The notes under the pieces were generated by a model. It had not been told where the DNA came from. It did not search any database and saw nothing but the letters and a program-made list of their open reading frames with translations. A stretch of 64,000 nt of DNA from Trametopsis cervina (lineage: Eukaryota; Basidiomycota; Agaricomycetes; Polyporales; Irpicaceae): the NCBI GenBank assembly GCA_022385755.1, contig MU278367.1, forward strand, positions 186,001 to 250,000, written 5' to 3'. The position numbers were made by a program, and so were the translations under genes. Positions 31,187 through 44,500 of this stretch are shown here, piece by piece (the stretch's first letter is position 1; every line of letters begins with the position of its first letter).

Positions 31187-33037
31187 ATGGACAGTCTTAT
31201 CGCCACTGGCGCAGGCCTTGGACTACGCGCTCTCATTAATGCTGTCGCTCACCAGACGGTCCAAGCCACCGCACTGGTTGGATTATGGGAGGGAGTCGTT
31301 CTCAACCACTTCATGGGCAAACTCCCCTATTCTACAGACCCATATCTTGCTTTTGGTTTCCGGCTTTTTTTGGACTTCCTGTTCACCGAGAGCTTCATGC
31401 GGGTCGCCATCATTGTTCTATGGACGGGCCTGGGGATGCTGTTGGCGGACGTTGCAGTGCAAGTTTCCTTGGACAGACGGTTCCGGAGGTTGTGGAGACG
31501 AATCACACGTAGGTCGCGTTTCTCTTTGAGTAGAGGCTATTCTTCGCGCTCTACCCGCGTACGGTTCTTTGAGATCCCAGGTTCATCTTCGACTGCAGGT
31601 TCCCGCTCAACTACGGCTTTGAGCCCTGATTCCCAAACGCTGCGACCTACCACCACCCCAGTCCCAGGCCAATTTGACCAGTGGTCAGTGGTTTCCGGAG
31701 CCTCGAGACTGGAGCCAGAGTCCACGACTTCCTCTGACTCCGCGTCTCAAACACCCACCGATGCCGATGATGCAGTGGACGCTGCGGAGGTTGTCAGGCC
31801 ACGGACGCCATCTGAACTGGAATACCTCACGCTTCCTGTCATCCCCGACACAACAGGCTCAACTCCATTAGAACCTCTGGCGGCACCACCACCACCACCA
31901 TCTCGCCCTCCAATTAATGTTGATGTCACGCCTCGCAACTCATACACGCCCAAATCTACGAAGCCAGCAAAGCCTACGAAACTCAACATTATTCACGACA
32001 ACGATGACATCCCCGCCGTTAACTCCGGGCTCACGACCCCTACGAGCAACCCCAGGTCCAACCTAGACGAAGAAGACCGTCCACGCATACATTCAGGCCT
32101 TACCACACCCGAACACCTCCATACCCCTTTGAAGATGCCTATGCCAGATGTGCCCTCCAGTTCATCTGGACCTCTCAAGCGATCCATCCCTCCTCGTCTA
32201 ACACTTGCCGCTTCCTCGCCTACCGTTGCGCTTTCCGAGACCCAGCTTACACCCATGGTCATACCCCCTGCCTCTGAGATACCAAACATACCCACGCCAG
32301 ACGACCCTCTACTTGCGCGATCCCAGGCTAACAGGACTCCGCCGCCGTCGTTCCAGGAAGCAATCAAGGCGGGAAGCGTCGCTGACGACGACGCGAGCTC
32401 CGTCGGCCAGGAGAGTGTCATTGTTGGAAAGCGGAACGAGATCATCGCGAAAGCCGACGAGCTTCGCAAACTGGCAAGGGATGCCGAGGCAGAGCGAGAT
32501 CGCCTCCGCAACGAGCTGCGGAAGGCGGAGAGAGAGAAGCGATATCTGGATATCGTTTGCTTGCAGGTCGAATACGAGGAGGCGCAGGAGAATATAAATC
32601 AACTTCATACCAAGGCAGCGAGGAGGTACTATAAAGGTCTGTTATCTTACAGTCTCTCCAGTGTATGGCAGTTGTACTAAAATCTATTTCAGCGCATAAC
32701 CTGAACCCTGCGCCTCAAGAAATCGATGTCCACCGATTGAACACAGACGAAGCGCTTGTCCAGGTGAAGAAAGCGATCCGGGATGCGCGAGGCTTTGGGG
32801 CTACGCAACTACGTATCATCGTCGGCAAGGGCAAACACTCGAAAGACAACGTCCCGGTGCTCAAACCCGCTGTCATCAGCGAGCTGCAGAAGTGCGTTAT
32901 GCGATTTATCCGGTCTAACTGTCGCTCATGTTTTTGTTAGGCTGCATATCGCCACGGAGGAGGACAAGAAGAACGCTGGAGTTCTCGTTGTTAAATTACC
33001 TGCTGGAAAATTCTCAGCGGCTGGTCCCACTTCATGA
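31187..33037 (+). CDS. Membrane-anchored Smr-domain protein
   Basis: Exons 31187-32636, 32693-32891, 32941-33037 (581 aa). Hydrophobic N-terminal segments (residues ~1-110, including FRLFLDFLF and VAIIVLWTGLGMLLA), a long Pro/Ser/Thr-rich linker, a basic/acidic helical segment (RNEIIAKADELRKLARDAE, DUF1771-like) and a C-terminal Smr domain with EIDVHRLNTDEAL and LRIIVGKGKHS. Smr domains are often endonucleases or RNA/DNA binders. The usual D-L-H-G-L motif reads DVHRL, so the Gly is replaced by Arg. It converges on GH92 (142 bp). Confidence 0.88.
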
Positions 33038-33179
33038 GTTTTTTTATCCATCGGGTCGCTATGAAGTGCTATCTATCGCGTTTCTGTATATTCTCTGCTA
33101 TGTTGTACACCACTATCTTCATACGTACATCTATCCACGAACTTGCATGGATACCAGGTTGTTTGTTTCCCTTACTTTG

Positions 33180-36100
33180 TTATCTAGTAGTCGCAAAACC
33201 TCCTGTGGAAATAGACTCCGGAAGAGAACCTCCGCAATCGTCTACGGAAGCCTTGTCAGATGTGACCTCGATGACAACGTCCCCTCCAGTCTTGAAAACA
33301 TCGTAGAAGTCGATATGACAGCGCGAGGTCGCCGGCTGTCCGTTGATGGTGACGCTTTTAACATATGCCGCTACATTCTTCGGGATAGTCTTCTTCACGG
33401 AGCGTGCATCAAAGCCCTTGGTTGTGACCGTGGTGCTAACGTTCAGGTAGCTGTTGTGGATAGTATACTTCGGGGTGAACGGCGAAAGCACGAGAAGTTG
33501 CGTCGAGGACGGCACTAATACCATGGAGCAATTGTCAGCTGTATTTCATCTCGTAAAGCACAGAAAGGCAAGTACCCGGATAGAGACCCAATAAATGCCA
33601 GACGAGAAGAGTCGCCATGGCTGCTTGGTCGTCATTGCCCGGAATTCCTGCGGGAGCTACGGCACATTGAGTTAGAGAAGGAACGGAGCCTCGGGAACCG
33701 TTCCACATACTGATATCAAAGTTTGAGAAAACGACATCCCGAACACGGTCAACTGAACGTGTCGGCTGATTGGCATAATGGTAGCCTATTGGGGTCTAAA
33801 ATAATTTTAACGGTCAGTAAATCGCGGCGAAGGTAGAGAGGCAGTGTGCATACTTGGAACGAAGGCTCATTGCCTGCTTGATAATATCCAGCCTATGCAA
33901 GCTTTGTGGTGAGCATGTGAATTCGAGTGAATAGAAGCTTTGCTTACATCAAAGAAGTGGTCCAGTCTTTTCAAGAAAGTAGCCTAGCAAACATCTCAGA
34001 ACGCATGCCAGAACGTCCTAACTATTGTGGCTCACGTTTCCTCCCATCAGTTCGATGAGGTGAGCCGTGTCATGCGGAACAAACCTGCGAGTCTAAGGTG
34101 AACGGTCGCGAAAGCTGATGGAGAATACAACAGCTTACCAGCTGTATTCCCAGGAGGATGACTCGTAGAAACCGACCGTGTTGTCGTCCTGTAGAGAGCA
34201 ACTCCTGCTAGTGGAGTTATCGGCAGGGCTGCAGTCGATGGGGTTGGTGTTATCGAACGTCCCATTGGGGAATCGCTTCTGTGCAAATCCTTGTATATCG
34301 GTAAGGCACCAGCCGACCGGGGAAACACTCGAACAGCAGTACCTTGGAATCCATCGCTTTTAACACTCCCGTCCCAGATGTTACGATAATTCTAAGGTCT
34401 TTTAAGATTACTTTCGGATGAACATAAGTTTTGTAACTTACTAAGGAGCGTTGACTGAACGTCTGGACGTCTTCAGTTTTATTTAGGAGCTGATATTGCG
34501 CATGTCAAAATCAGGTTCGAGCCGTGTAGACGCATTGACCTACCAAGGCAACTTGACGGATGGCAAAGTCTTCAAAAGCGTACTGCGGCATGTCAGAGCG
34601 AAAGACTGGAAGACCAGAAAGCGAACTACCTCCAACGTCCGACTGCCTTCGCGTGTTTGTCGGCCAACGCTATTTGTGACGAGGGCAGATGCCGGGACAT
34701 AACCGTATTTGCTACAATACACTTCAGTAAGGTTCCGAAAAACGGATAGAATCAATTCGCACATATACGCATCGGCTTGCCTGCCTTCAATATCCCAGTT
34801 CGGGGGCGTATTTTGACCGTCAGCCAACATAGCGGAATATAGGTCGTTCAAATCGATACCAAGAGCGGTTGCCTCATCGTGGTATGTCACAGCAAACTGG
34901 CCTACGATTGGGTCAGCGCTGGAACCTGTATAAAACAGCAGTGAGAAATAAAAATAAAAATTGCAATGTCGGAAATGGGTTCACCTCCTTGCGTCCATCC
35001 GCGAACATGATTCGCACGACATTCAGGCATCCAACCGTGAACTCTCCATGCGTCGATGTAGCTGTCCACGATCTGAGAGAACTCGACCGGAGATGTAAGG
35101 GACATCAGAGGGTAGAAAGTACGGAAAGTATCCCAGCTGCCATATGCAACAGTTATAGACCCTATCATGCCACGAAAAGCCGAATGCTTACCTGCAGTAA
35201 AGGGAGTCGAAATACTGATGTGTGGTATCCGCGAACGGCCCTTGAGTCTCTTCCGTCGCGTTGTTCTAGCACAGACGTCAGCTCCAATATTCCCTCACAT
35301 ATGATAACGGCACACTCACGGGGGTAAGGAAAGCGCGGTAAAGAGATGAATATAACATCTCAGTGACGTTCGCCGGCGTATTAGCAACATCAAGCTCAAT
35401 CTTGCTTAATTTCTCGTTCCAGGCGGCTTTCGATTGCGTGACAATATCGTCAAAGGATGAACTGCCAACTTCGGTCTCGGCGTTGCTGCATGCCTGGGCG
35501 GTGGACTTGAATGAGATACCGACTCGTAAGGTTACCTCCTGTGGGTCGTTCTTGAACGAGAACAGAGCACCAGACTGATAGACTCCCCCGATGAGATTAC
35601 GTGTGAAGTTGAGTTGCGTTTGACCGAGACCCTTCGCATCGAGTCCGTTCCTACGCATTCGGATATCATCAGTATCTCGCAGCCACAAAGTCGCTCACAC
35701 TCACGTATCAGCCGTCCAAACTCCGAATTCGTCTAAGGTCTGGTTACCCCCATTCAGAATATCGTAGCACGCGTAGATCTCGTGGTAGAAGCTGCCGGGT
35801 CCAAAGCTAAACAAAGGTCATCAGCGCACTGAGATGCAATGCAGTGCGTCAATAATAAAATATACCTGCTACTCCATAGTCCCCCCAATGTAATTCTCCC
35901 CTGCGTCGGGTCGATATTCATTGAGCCGCCTCCGAATGTCCCAGGTAGATCATTCGCAAGGTCTAGGACAAAATACGGCTTGGACTTCTTTGGGAACGTG
36001 AACCGCTCTAACCCTGCGCGGCGGGTGGATGTAGCCTCCATCTTAATTCCGTTTTCTAGGGTCAACGAAAAATATCCTGGAGATGCATCCTAGCCTAAGC

Positions 36101-36766
36101 GTCAGTAGCGATAGCAAGTTGAAGCCGAGCTTCTCATACATCAGTGTTGTTCTTTCGGAAAGTCTCCCGTGCTGACAGGGACGTCGCGCAGGTATCGAAG
36201 CCCCCTGGACACAACATGGGCATGACTTCAAAGTTGCCGTAAGTTCCCAAAGAGGAACCGGTGCCACTGTCATGCAGAGGACTGATGCCTCTGATAGTCT
36301 GTGTGTTGTCGGTCACGTAGCCTTTGAATTTGCTTCATGAGTGCTTATGAGACAGCGAGGATCTAAAATAGATACCTGCGGGTGCATAGCCTGTCATGTC
36401 TGTGGAGAATTTGACCTGAAAGTAATATCACACAGTGAAATAATACCCAAGAGAACTGTTGAGTTTTTCATACCATGCCAAATGGAACAGATGCACCAGG
36501 GCTGGATTTCGGGCGTCATTCACGCTGTAATTCGCACCTGTAGGGTCTGTCACTCACCAAACATCGCCGAAGTTGTCCGTGCCGATGAAGACATTGACAA
36601 ACTCCGTGTAGTCGATCTCACTGGCTGACAAGTTGCCCGCAGCTTTGATAGCCTGGGAGATGCGCTTCTGGAGCTGAGGAGAGGGCTGTGCATCCACCGA
36701 TGCCGTCCATTGGAGAACGGAACTGAGGAGCAGTAAACCTGCGACGGCGAAATGTGGAGGCAGCAT
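33180..36766 (-). CDS. Secreted GH92 alpha-1,2-mannosidase-like protein
   Basis: Start ATG at 36766; about 18 short exons, stop at 33180. Signal peptide (FAVAGLLLLSSVLQWTASVDA). Family features in order: NVFIGTDNFGDVCPGAS, GISPLHDSGTGSS, YNLHD-type carbohydrate-binding strands, SLYRAFLTP, SWDTFRTFYPLMSL, HGWMPECRANH, VTYHDEA, SLNYRNIWDGSVKSDGF, WEYSWFVPHDT, GIPGNDDQAAMATLLVWHLLGLYP. The conserved GND-D motif near the C terminus belongs to the calcium-dependent GH92 active site. Likely trims mannose from N-glycans or cell-wall mannans outside the cell. Confidence 0.94.
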
Positions 36767-37426
36767 CTTGTAGTAGAGCCGTGGCCCGCGGGGAGCTCGC
36801 TTCAACGCGATATCTACGACTTTATATCGTATTGGTTATCAACGGCAAACGTGGCCACGATCTGCATACCTCAACAGTATCTCAAGGTCCTCTGAATATA
36901 GAACAAGTGTCGCCCCACCGCACCTCCTGCTCACGAAGCACAGGGGGCACATGAGCCGTATCTGTAACGCGATACGCGGCCGAGCTGTATCGACCGCATG
37001 CATCGAGCAGAGGAGAAGGAAAGAAGAATTGTCGGGTGATTGCAGGTGTAGAGGAAGGAGCGGCGCGTGACTCTTGTTCGCTGTATGCTTGCATTATTTT
37101 GGTTGTTTCGTTGTAGTCGAGAAGGACTCACGTTGGTCTGATGAGCGGCCTTGCATGCGCATCGTACGGAGTGCAAACAGAGAATGGGTCAGGGATTGTA
37201 GCGGTGTGCGCGAAATCAATATGTATTGCTTGACGGGATCACTAGGCGGTCCGTCGGTCAGGCGAGTAGAGGCCCGTAGCCTGACGGTCGCTTCCCACAG
37301 GATTCTAACCTACAGACGGACTTACATAGCACGTGAGCACCATTTACCTCATATCCTCAGCTTCTGGAAAGCTATACCTTCAGCCACCTATTGTCCCTGC
37401 AAATATTGCACCTAGATTGCTCATTC
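36767..37426. other. Intergenic, promoter side of GH92, no gene seen
   Basis: 660 bp between the GH92 start and the stop of the peptidyl-tRNA hydrolase gene. Short open frames only, without domain or codon signal. Confidence 0.5.
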
Positions 37427-38143
37427 CTACTGACCCTTCCTGTATATTTGTTCAAGGGCTTCCAGGACCTTATCAACCCCCGCTCCGTCCCAGTCCCAAT
37501 GTTGCCGCTCGAAAGACGGCAGTCGACCGAGCACGTAATCCGCGACGCTCCCTCCCTCGCCTCTGCCGATTCCTACGCGGATGCGATGAAAGTCTTTCTT
37601 ACCGCCTAACGCGTCGATGACGCTCCGCACGCCGTTGTGTCCGTTCGCAGACCCGCCAAACCTCGGAGAAAGCGTGGCGGGCGTGTGCGATAAGGAGTCG
37701 TGGATGACGACGAGAGAAGAGAGCGGTGTTCTTGTTGTTCGTAGCGCCTGAGATACGCATGGGCCGGACAGGTTCATCAGATTCTCTATGTCGAGAAGCA
37801 AGATGGGTGAGCTCTGCTTGAATGCGGTCCAGGAGGATGGAGAGGCGTATCGCTGCTGTGCTAGATGAGACGGTACTCACTCGGCTTCAGCAACGTCACC
37901 TGTACGTTCTCGGTTCCAAAGAGTAGTTCTCCCGTGGCGGCATGTCCGGCGAGCGACTGGTTCGGCTTACATTGCACACCTAGTCTGGATGCTATCGAAT
38001 CGACGATGAGGTTCCCTACACTGAGTTTCAGTAAGTGTATGTACGTGGAGAGTGAGACGAACAAGGCGCACGACTTGCCTGTGACGCGTCAGAGGATACG
38101 GAAGATTGCCGAGACCAACAACTAGAAGGTGAGATGCGCTCAT
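37427..38143 (-). CDS. Peptidyl-tRNA hydrolase, bacterial Pth type
   Basis: Exons 38143-38079, 38020-37881, 37785-37427 (187 aa). Catalytic and binding residues are present: Asn in LLVVGLGN, catalytic His in LTRHSVG, Asp in VIHDSL, and Asn in GSANGHNGVRS; RVGIGRGEG and VADYVLGRL follow. It cleaves peptidyl-tRNA released early from ribosomes, in fungi often in mitochondria, although no clear presequence is seen. Intron 1 (38021-38078) uses a GC donor (AG|GCAAGT); splicing there is what restores the H-S-V-G motif. Confidence 0.93.
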
Positions 38144-38479
38144 TCCAGGTTGGTTTCGTGGTGAGAGGTTCACTTCACAAAGGGACACCCTGTTATACAC
38201 CGGTTACAGAGTGAAAGTTTGGTTTAGGCGCGCCTCGCGCAGATGACGCATGAACCAACATGCAGTAATTAGATTTAGCAGTTTACATCAATAATTAATA
38301 GCGAAAAGTACATGTATGCTCTCTGGAAGCGTACCCAATAAAGATACAATCTACAACAGAGCAAGACGTGCAGACGAGAGCAAACAATCCCAGAGATCTA
38401 GCAAGAATCCGTGCTCACAAACGAGCCTCTAAATAATAATCTATGAGTGATGCCCTAAAGTCCAAGACACCTGAAGCCT
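38144..38479. other. Intergenic, no gene seen
   Basis: 336 bp holding the promoter of the peptidyl-tRNA hydrolase gene and the 3' flank of the PAQR gene. An AT-rich stretch with AATAAA-like sequences lies at 38,270-38,350. Confidence 0.5.
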
Positions 38480-40195
38480 CTATGCGGAGGCCACATGTGT
38501 TATACCAAGCTTGAGCGAAGGAAGAGCGTGCATGTGCAGCGATATGGCGAGGACGACGAACAGGTGCCAGATCCCGTGCGAGCCGCCTCCGAGCCAGTCG
38601 AGCCAGTGCTTCTCCGTCGGACGTGTGAAGAAGGCTTCAGGGAAATGGAACGCGTAGAAGAGCAGCCCGACAACATAGCACGAGAACGAGCGCAGGACAG
38701 GAGCTGCGGGGCGGTCTTAGCCAGGCAAAATGGGGGTAAACAGATCGACGTACCCATGTAGGTGAGCATGTTGACGGTGCCGTACAGCCACGAGAGATGC
38801 ATCATGGGCGCGACCGACGTGAATCCGATGCACACGAAAAAGAAGATCCGCCATCGCTAGGAACGAGATGGCGTCAGAGACGTGCGGATGGCACAGGAAC
38901 GCGGGGAAACAGGACGTACGCGGTGTTTCACGTCATTGAACCAGTCCATGAAGGGGAACACGGTGCTGGCGACGAAGATCAAGGCGAGCATCGACATCCA
39001 GAACGTCTGCGAGACGGGCAGCCCTTTGAAGCCGTAGTAGACCATCGTTACTTCGGTTGTGCTCATGAGCCTAGTGGACGGTCAGCCTCATTCTAGGTCG
39101 CGCAGTACATAGGGACTGACCATCCGATTCCGACGTAGTCCACCCTCGCACATACTTCTACGGCGTGAGGATCCGCACATCCAGCCATTGTGTGCCATAC
39201 AGTGCTATTGAACATGGTGAGCAGAGTGAAGCCAGTGTAGATCAGTTGCATCCGGTCCGAGTCTGCGATGGAAGGCAGTGCAAGAGGTGAGAAGGGAAGG
39301 AGAGTGAGGGTCCATGCGACCAAGGGAAGGAAGTGAGTGTGGATGTTAACTGGATATTGATGTCAGTCAAACGGCGGACGAGGGTGAACAGTCGATACAT
39401 ACATGTTTCGTTGTGAAGCTGGAATATCGAAGATACGATGCTTGGCCATTTACTCAGAGGAATGAACCTATATCCCTGCGTAACGAAAGGATTGCTCTTC
39501 CAGGCCTCCGGCAGCTCCTCGTAGTCAATCAGCGCAGCTCCGTCCGACGATAGCCGCAGAGCCTGTGCGATCTCCGCTGCGGCCTGAGCCGAGGTATCCC
39601 GGCCGCCCGTAGTATGGGCAATGGGATCGACAAACTTCGGTGCAAGAGCGAGGTCGATCAAGTCGTGGACCGTGGCATGCGGCTTCAAGGCGGACACAGA
39701 CTCGGCGAGGCCGTGAGGGAGTTCAGCCGACGTCAGATGTGACTGCAGCGCGTGTAGATGCTGGGAGAGCTTGGGCACATATTCTGTCTCTGGGAGCGCT
39801 TTGACGAGGCCGCCCACTGCATCAGGGGCGTGAAGTTCGGGGAGATGGGATGAAACGTCTGCTCGTATATGCTCCAGCATCTCCACGCCAGTCTTGAGCC
39901 ATGCCCGGGCTTCATCTACCTTGCTCTCGCCCTTTGCCACAAGTTGCTGGATGGGGTGTTCAAGAGACGAGAGCTGGGACTCCAGGTCGGCCAGGTAGCT
40001 GAGCACATGAGCTCGCAGGTCTGCAAGAACACGGCCGTGCGGTATCGAATGTTCAGAGGCTGTCCCCCTCGGTCGAGACACGGAGCGGGCGCGCGGAGCC
40101 TTGCTGGCTTGGAATGGTCGATCCTTGGGCGGAACGCGCTGCACGATGGACGCAGAGCAGGCGTAGGCCTCGACAGTGGTTGCCAGAGTCGCCAT
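38480..40195 (-). CDS. PAQR / haemolysin-III family seven-TM protein (Izh/AdipoR-like) with long N-terminal extension
   Basis: Start ATG at 40195, stop at 38480, five exons. The first ~240 residues are a cytosolic, helical extension. The PAQR part begins LPEAWKSNPFVTQGYRF and has the three metal-site blocks: HNETFNIHTH, NSTVWHTMAGC and GSHGIWHLFVV, with hydrophobic segments between. PAQR proteins are zinc-dependent membrane hydrolase-like receptors; yeast Izh members affect sterol and zinc homeostasis. The extension is typical of one fungal subgroup of the family. It is close to, and divergent from, an uncertain gene at 40.3 kb. Confidence 0.93.
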
Positions 40196-40278
40196 GGTTG
40201 AGGTCCAAGAAGGGGATGCCCTGCCTCAACCCGCTGCCGATGTCGTTTTATATCAAAACGTAAAACCGGTCAAGCGCA

Positions 40279-40996
40279 TGTGCATCACCATATTTGACAT
40301 CCCGCAAAGCCTGACGCGCGACTGCAAGCAGGCGAAGGTTCAAAATCAACGAAGACTGGAACGCGTTTGTGTATTCTGGATGCTATGGATGATTGCTGAC
40401 ATAGTAGAGCGAGCACAACATTGGAGAAGCCTATCCGAAGGTCCATCTGTGCACGGGATGGCTGGCACATCTTCGGCAGCAATACGGAGTTCGAAGGTGA
40501 TTTGCACACGGTAAGTAACTCTACTTATGATACTACAACTGTCATCAACTTCGAAACAGCATGCCAAGTACAGCACGAACGTTTCACTCGGCGACATCAT
40601 TCTCTCGAGGGTCTCGAGGGTGAACGTGAACGGTGAGTACAGTGACCGCTAGAAGGCTGCGCAAGAGGACTTAACCAGTGATAGACTACTGCACGGAACT
40701 GGCGGAGGCACGGTTCGTCTAGTGCCTGTGTGCCTGCGCCAGTACCGATGCGATTATGAACATCCGGTGAGTCGCCAACCATGCATAACAACAAACCACC
40801 GACGCTGACGTTCTGCTTCTCACAGATCTCGGCGGGCCATAAAGGCAATGACCGCGCACGGGCATCAATTCGACGCCGAGCGAAGGCTACCTCGAGTAAC
40901 GATGTCGGCAGCAAGGGCATACAAGCGCGAGGCTTGCCTCCTGCACCGAATCTAATCAGCTTGAAGAACTGCGAGCGCAGAATCAGGATAGGATGA
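40279..40996 (+). CDS. Possible unrecognised small spliced gene
   Basis: Three good donor/acceptor pairs occur in order: donor at 40490 (or 40511) with acceptor before 40560, 40633-40678, and 40767-40825. Only one phase keeps the third exon open (DRLLHGTGGGTVRLVPVCL, RQYRCDYEHP), and that phase also fits the second exon (VQHERFTRRHHSLEGL). The last exon is Arg/Lys-rich and ends at 40996. The start is unclear. No family is recognised and a minus-strand gene is not excluded. Confidence 0.25.
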
Positions 40997-41506
40997 TGAG
41001 GGCTGGACTAAGAGCCAAACGTGCGTCGTTACACAGAATAGTCAGTATCTCCTGGGCGGATTCTTCGGCTTATTGGTATTGCCATGATAAACTCTATCCA
41101 TAATCTGTCTTATAGACATGACCTACTACGTACTGTGTCGTCGCGGCATGCACATCTGCCAGAATAAATGGAGCCTTCAGGCAAACCATGCCATTTATCC
41201 GGCTTTCAGAAGCATCGTCGTGCCCAGCGAATGGCCATACGTTCCTACGAAGCTGCGTTGCGGCAGCCGAAGTGTCGAAGCTCAACCTGCAGAAGTCCCA
41301 TATCACTTGCGAAGTTTGTATGGTCTGCATACATGAGCGGGCAATCTCATGTCACAGCATCGTCCTTATTCCACATGAGTACCACTTGACCGTGATATCA
41401 CGTCCTCTACACCAGTCTTGCGAGCCTGCACGAGCTTTCTGACAGGGGACTTCACTTTGATTTATTGTAATACATACATTCTAGCAGCCTCGACATCATA
41501 TATGCA
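40997..41506. other. Intergenic, no gene seen
   Basis: About 510 bp. Open frames on both strands overlap each other and none shows a domain, splice logic or good codon use. Confidence 0.45.
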
Positions 41507-44500
41507 CTATGCGGGCACCTCGAACCGCTCGCCAGAGCCACCCTCGCCGACATCGTCCTCCCACGGGCTAAACTTGGGCTTCTTCATGCGCGGGAGCGAC
41601 TGCAGCCACGAGAAGCTAGGCGTCAGCAGCGACCGTGCACTCGAGTCGGCGAGCACGTCTTGAGATCCGTGTCGGCCGACGATGGACGGCACATGGTTGG
41701 GCGACGACGGAAGACTTCCGATGACGACGTCGCTTAGCGTAGGCAGACGTTCCAAGCTCGTGTTTGCCGAGCCCATCGCGCGGGTAAGGGCTTCGCGTTC
41801 TTCGGGGGAAGGAGCGAATGCGCGCATGGAGATGGAGGAGAACAGGTCCGCGGGCGGAGGCACGAGGAACGCAGGGATGCCGAGCGAAGACGTGCCTGAC
41901 GACGATGGGGATATGACGCTGTCGAGCGAAGACGGCTTTTGCACTGCGCCAAACATGGGGAACTTGCGGAACTGGAAGACCTTCGCCTCTGGGTTCAACC
42001 CTCTCTTGTCCTTCTGTTCTCGCGACGAAGAGAACCAGCGACGGTGACTCGCGACCTTGTCGTTATCGGATTCATGGGTGCGAGCACGGGTAAGCTGACC
42101 GCCCGTGTTGGCTGAGAGCGCGTTTCCGAGATAGACACGTTCGGTCTCGACACCGTCGCTGGTGATGCGATGACGAAGCGGCGGTGGAGGTGGCCTAATC
42201 TCGAAAGGATCCTCTTGATCAATAGCATCGAAAGACGGATATGTCAAAGACGTCGGGGATGAGCTGAGGACCACAGTGTTCTCTACCGGCTGCACCGGGA
42301 AGGGATGCATCTTCCTCCAATCTCGATCCAAGACCGCGTCACTCTCGGACTGGAATGAGCGCGAAAGATCTTCCACCGTGCCTCCTCGGTCGAGAGTCTT
42401 GATCAGGCTCGTCGGTATGAGTGAGGTGCTGCGAGGCGAGATAGGCATAGCGCCCGGCGCGTCAGCCGTGATGTCAATCTCCTGGTCATTGAACGGAGAG
42501 AACTTCGTAGACTGCGAATGATCTGAAGAGAGGGTAGGCAACACCTCATCTTGGGCTGCAGCACGTAGAACAATCTGCGTCTGTGAAACATCGCCGTCGC
42601 CAAGAACAGGCTGCGACTGGTTCCGAAAGTTCGAAAGATTGCCAAGAGAGAGGTTCGTTGGTCTGGGGGACACGTTGAACTTGTTTGTCGCCTCCGGGAC
42701 AGACGACCGCCGATTTTGCACATGAGTCGCTGGGAGACTGGAAGCTGCGTCAGGGAAGACCTCGATCTGAGTTGAGCGGTCGGTATTGATGCCAAAGTGA
42801 GGGTCGAGAGTCTCTTCGAGTGTTACAGCGGGTGCGATAGGCGACCAGAGAGGTGTTTCAACCGGTTGACTGACGGCATGCAGCGGAAAGAAGGTCCTAT
42901 CCTGTCGCTTCATGATGGCGTGTTCCTTGGCGCACCTTAGCCTCTCTTCCTCTGCAGCGATACTCTCCTCCAGCTCCTTCGTGCGGGAATTCAGCGCAGC
43001 GACCACTTCCTCGGCAACCTTAATCTCCTTCCGCTTCCTCTCCAACTGCTCCGCCATCTCCTTGTCCATTTCATCACCCTCTTCCTTGCACCTAACAATA
43101 GCCACCTCATCCTCACTCATCTTTTGCCTCAACACTCCAATCTCCTTATCCAACCTCTCAACCCTCTCACTCGCATTATCTCGGGCACTCTCCGCCGCTC
43201 GAAGTCGCTTCTCCGCCTCGCGCTTGCTGGCCTCCGCTGTTCGCTTCGAATCTTCGAGAGTCTTTGTACGAGTCTTCAACTCGGCTCGCGCCGCATCTTC
43301 GTTTCGTTTACGCTCGCGATGTACATCCAAATCGCTCTGGATGAGAGCGTGGGCCTCCGCGGCGGCAGCGCGGAAGTCCTTTAGTTGTGTTCTTGCCTCG
43401 TGGACTGTTGCCTTTGATGTAGTTATCTGTCGCAAGATCTCGCTGATGACTGGTGATTGATCAAATATCGTGCTGGGCGATGGTAGAAGCGCAGGGGGGT
43501 TAACACGGGCGGCCTCTGGTGCAGGCGTCACTGGAGGCTGTGGCGAGGACGACCGATCATGTGTCGCACGAGAGACATGAAGAGGCAAAGACGCCGACTT
43601 GGGCAAAGGCGGAGGCGTTATGCTTCGTGGAGCCTTCAATGGGGGTCGCTGAAGGGGTCGTTCAGGTGTGCTAGCCTGAGGAGCACCGCCTGAAGTGGCA
43701 GGCATGTGGGTCACTACAACGGAACGGGGCGTTTTAGAACGTCGTCAGGATTGGATACAGCGGTATGTTGTCGGTTGAGACGCACCGTCATAATACTCGA
43801 GCGCATCAAGTGGTTTCATATCCAGCACACCAGAATTGCACCTTTCCGTATCCTTCGTATTAGCGACGTTGTCCACCCACCATGCCTGGATTGGGCCCCC
43901 ACGCCACCACCGACCAAATGCACCGATGAACCACGATTCGGAAACCATAAATCCATCCGCCTGGCCGTTGGCGCTGGGCCGACTATTCGCCCCTGTGGGG
44001 AGAACGGCAGCTATGGTCATGACACCGAAGCTGTAGAATACGTGTTTAGGCGTTCGCAGAGAGACTGCAGCTCGATTCACGAAGTGAAATGGGGTAGTAG
44101 AGGATACGTGATCAGTGGGCTTCTGGTGTGCTTTGCTGGGTCGACGAGTAAGCGTGAAATGCACGCCTGAGTCGTCTGAATCATTTGGATCCTCTTGATT
44201 GCTGTCTTCGAGACGACTTAAATGTTGCCGGAAGGATTGTTCGGTGAGGTATGTTCGGAATGACGTCTCCGATGGGTTTGTAAGATAGGCTTTGAATGAG
44301 GAAGTAATCGTTCAGGTGGCAACAGGGTGAAAAATCGAATAGTGGGATTGGTCCAAAGGCACGCGGGAGCAATTAAGATAAATACGACACACAGGTGAGG
44401 TCACGACCTTAAATGAAGAACACACGGCAAAAGACGCACCCAAAACCAGGAGGACAAGCACGAAAACCATCGCAAAGAAAGCCGATCGAAGGTCGACTTT

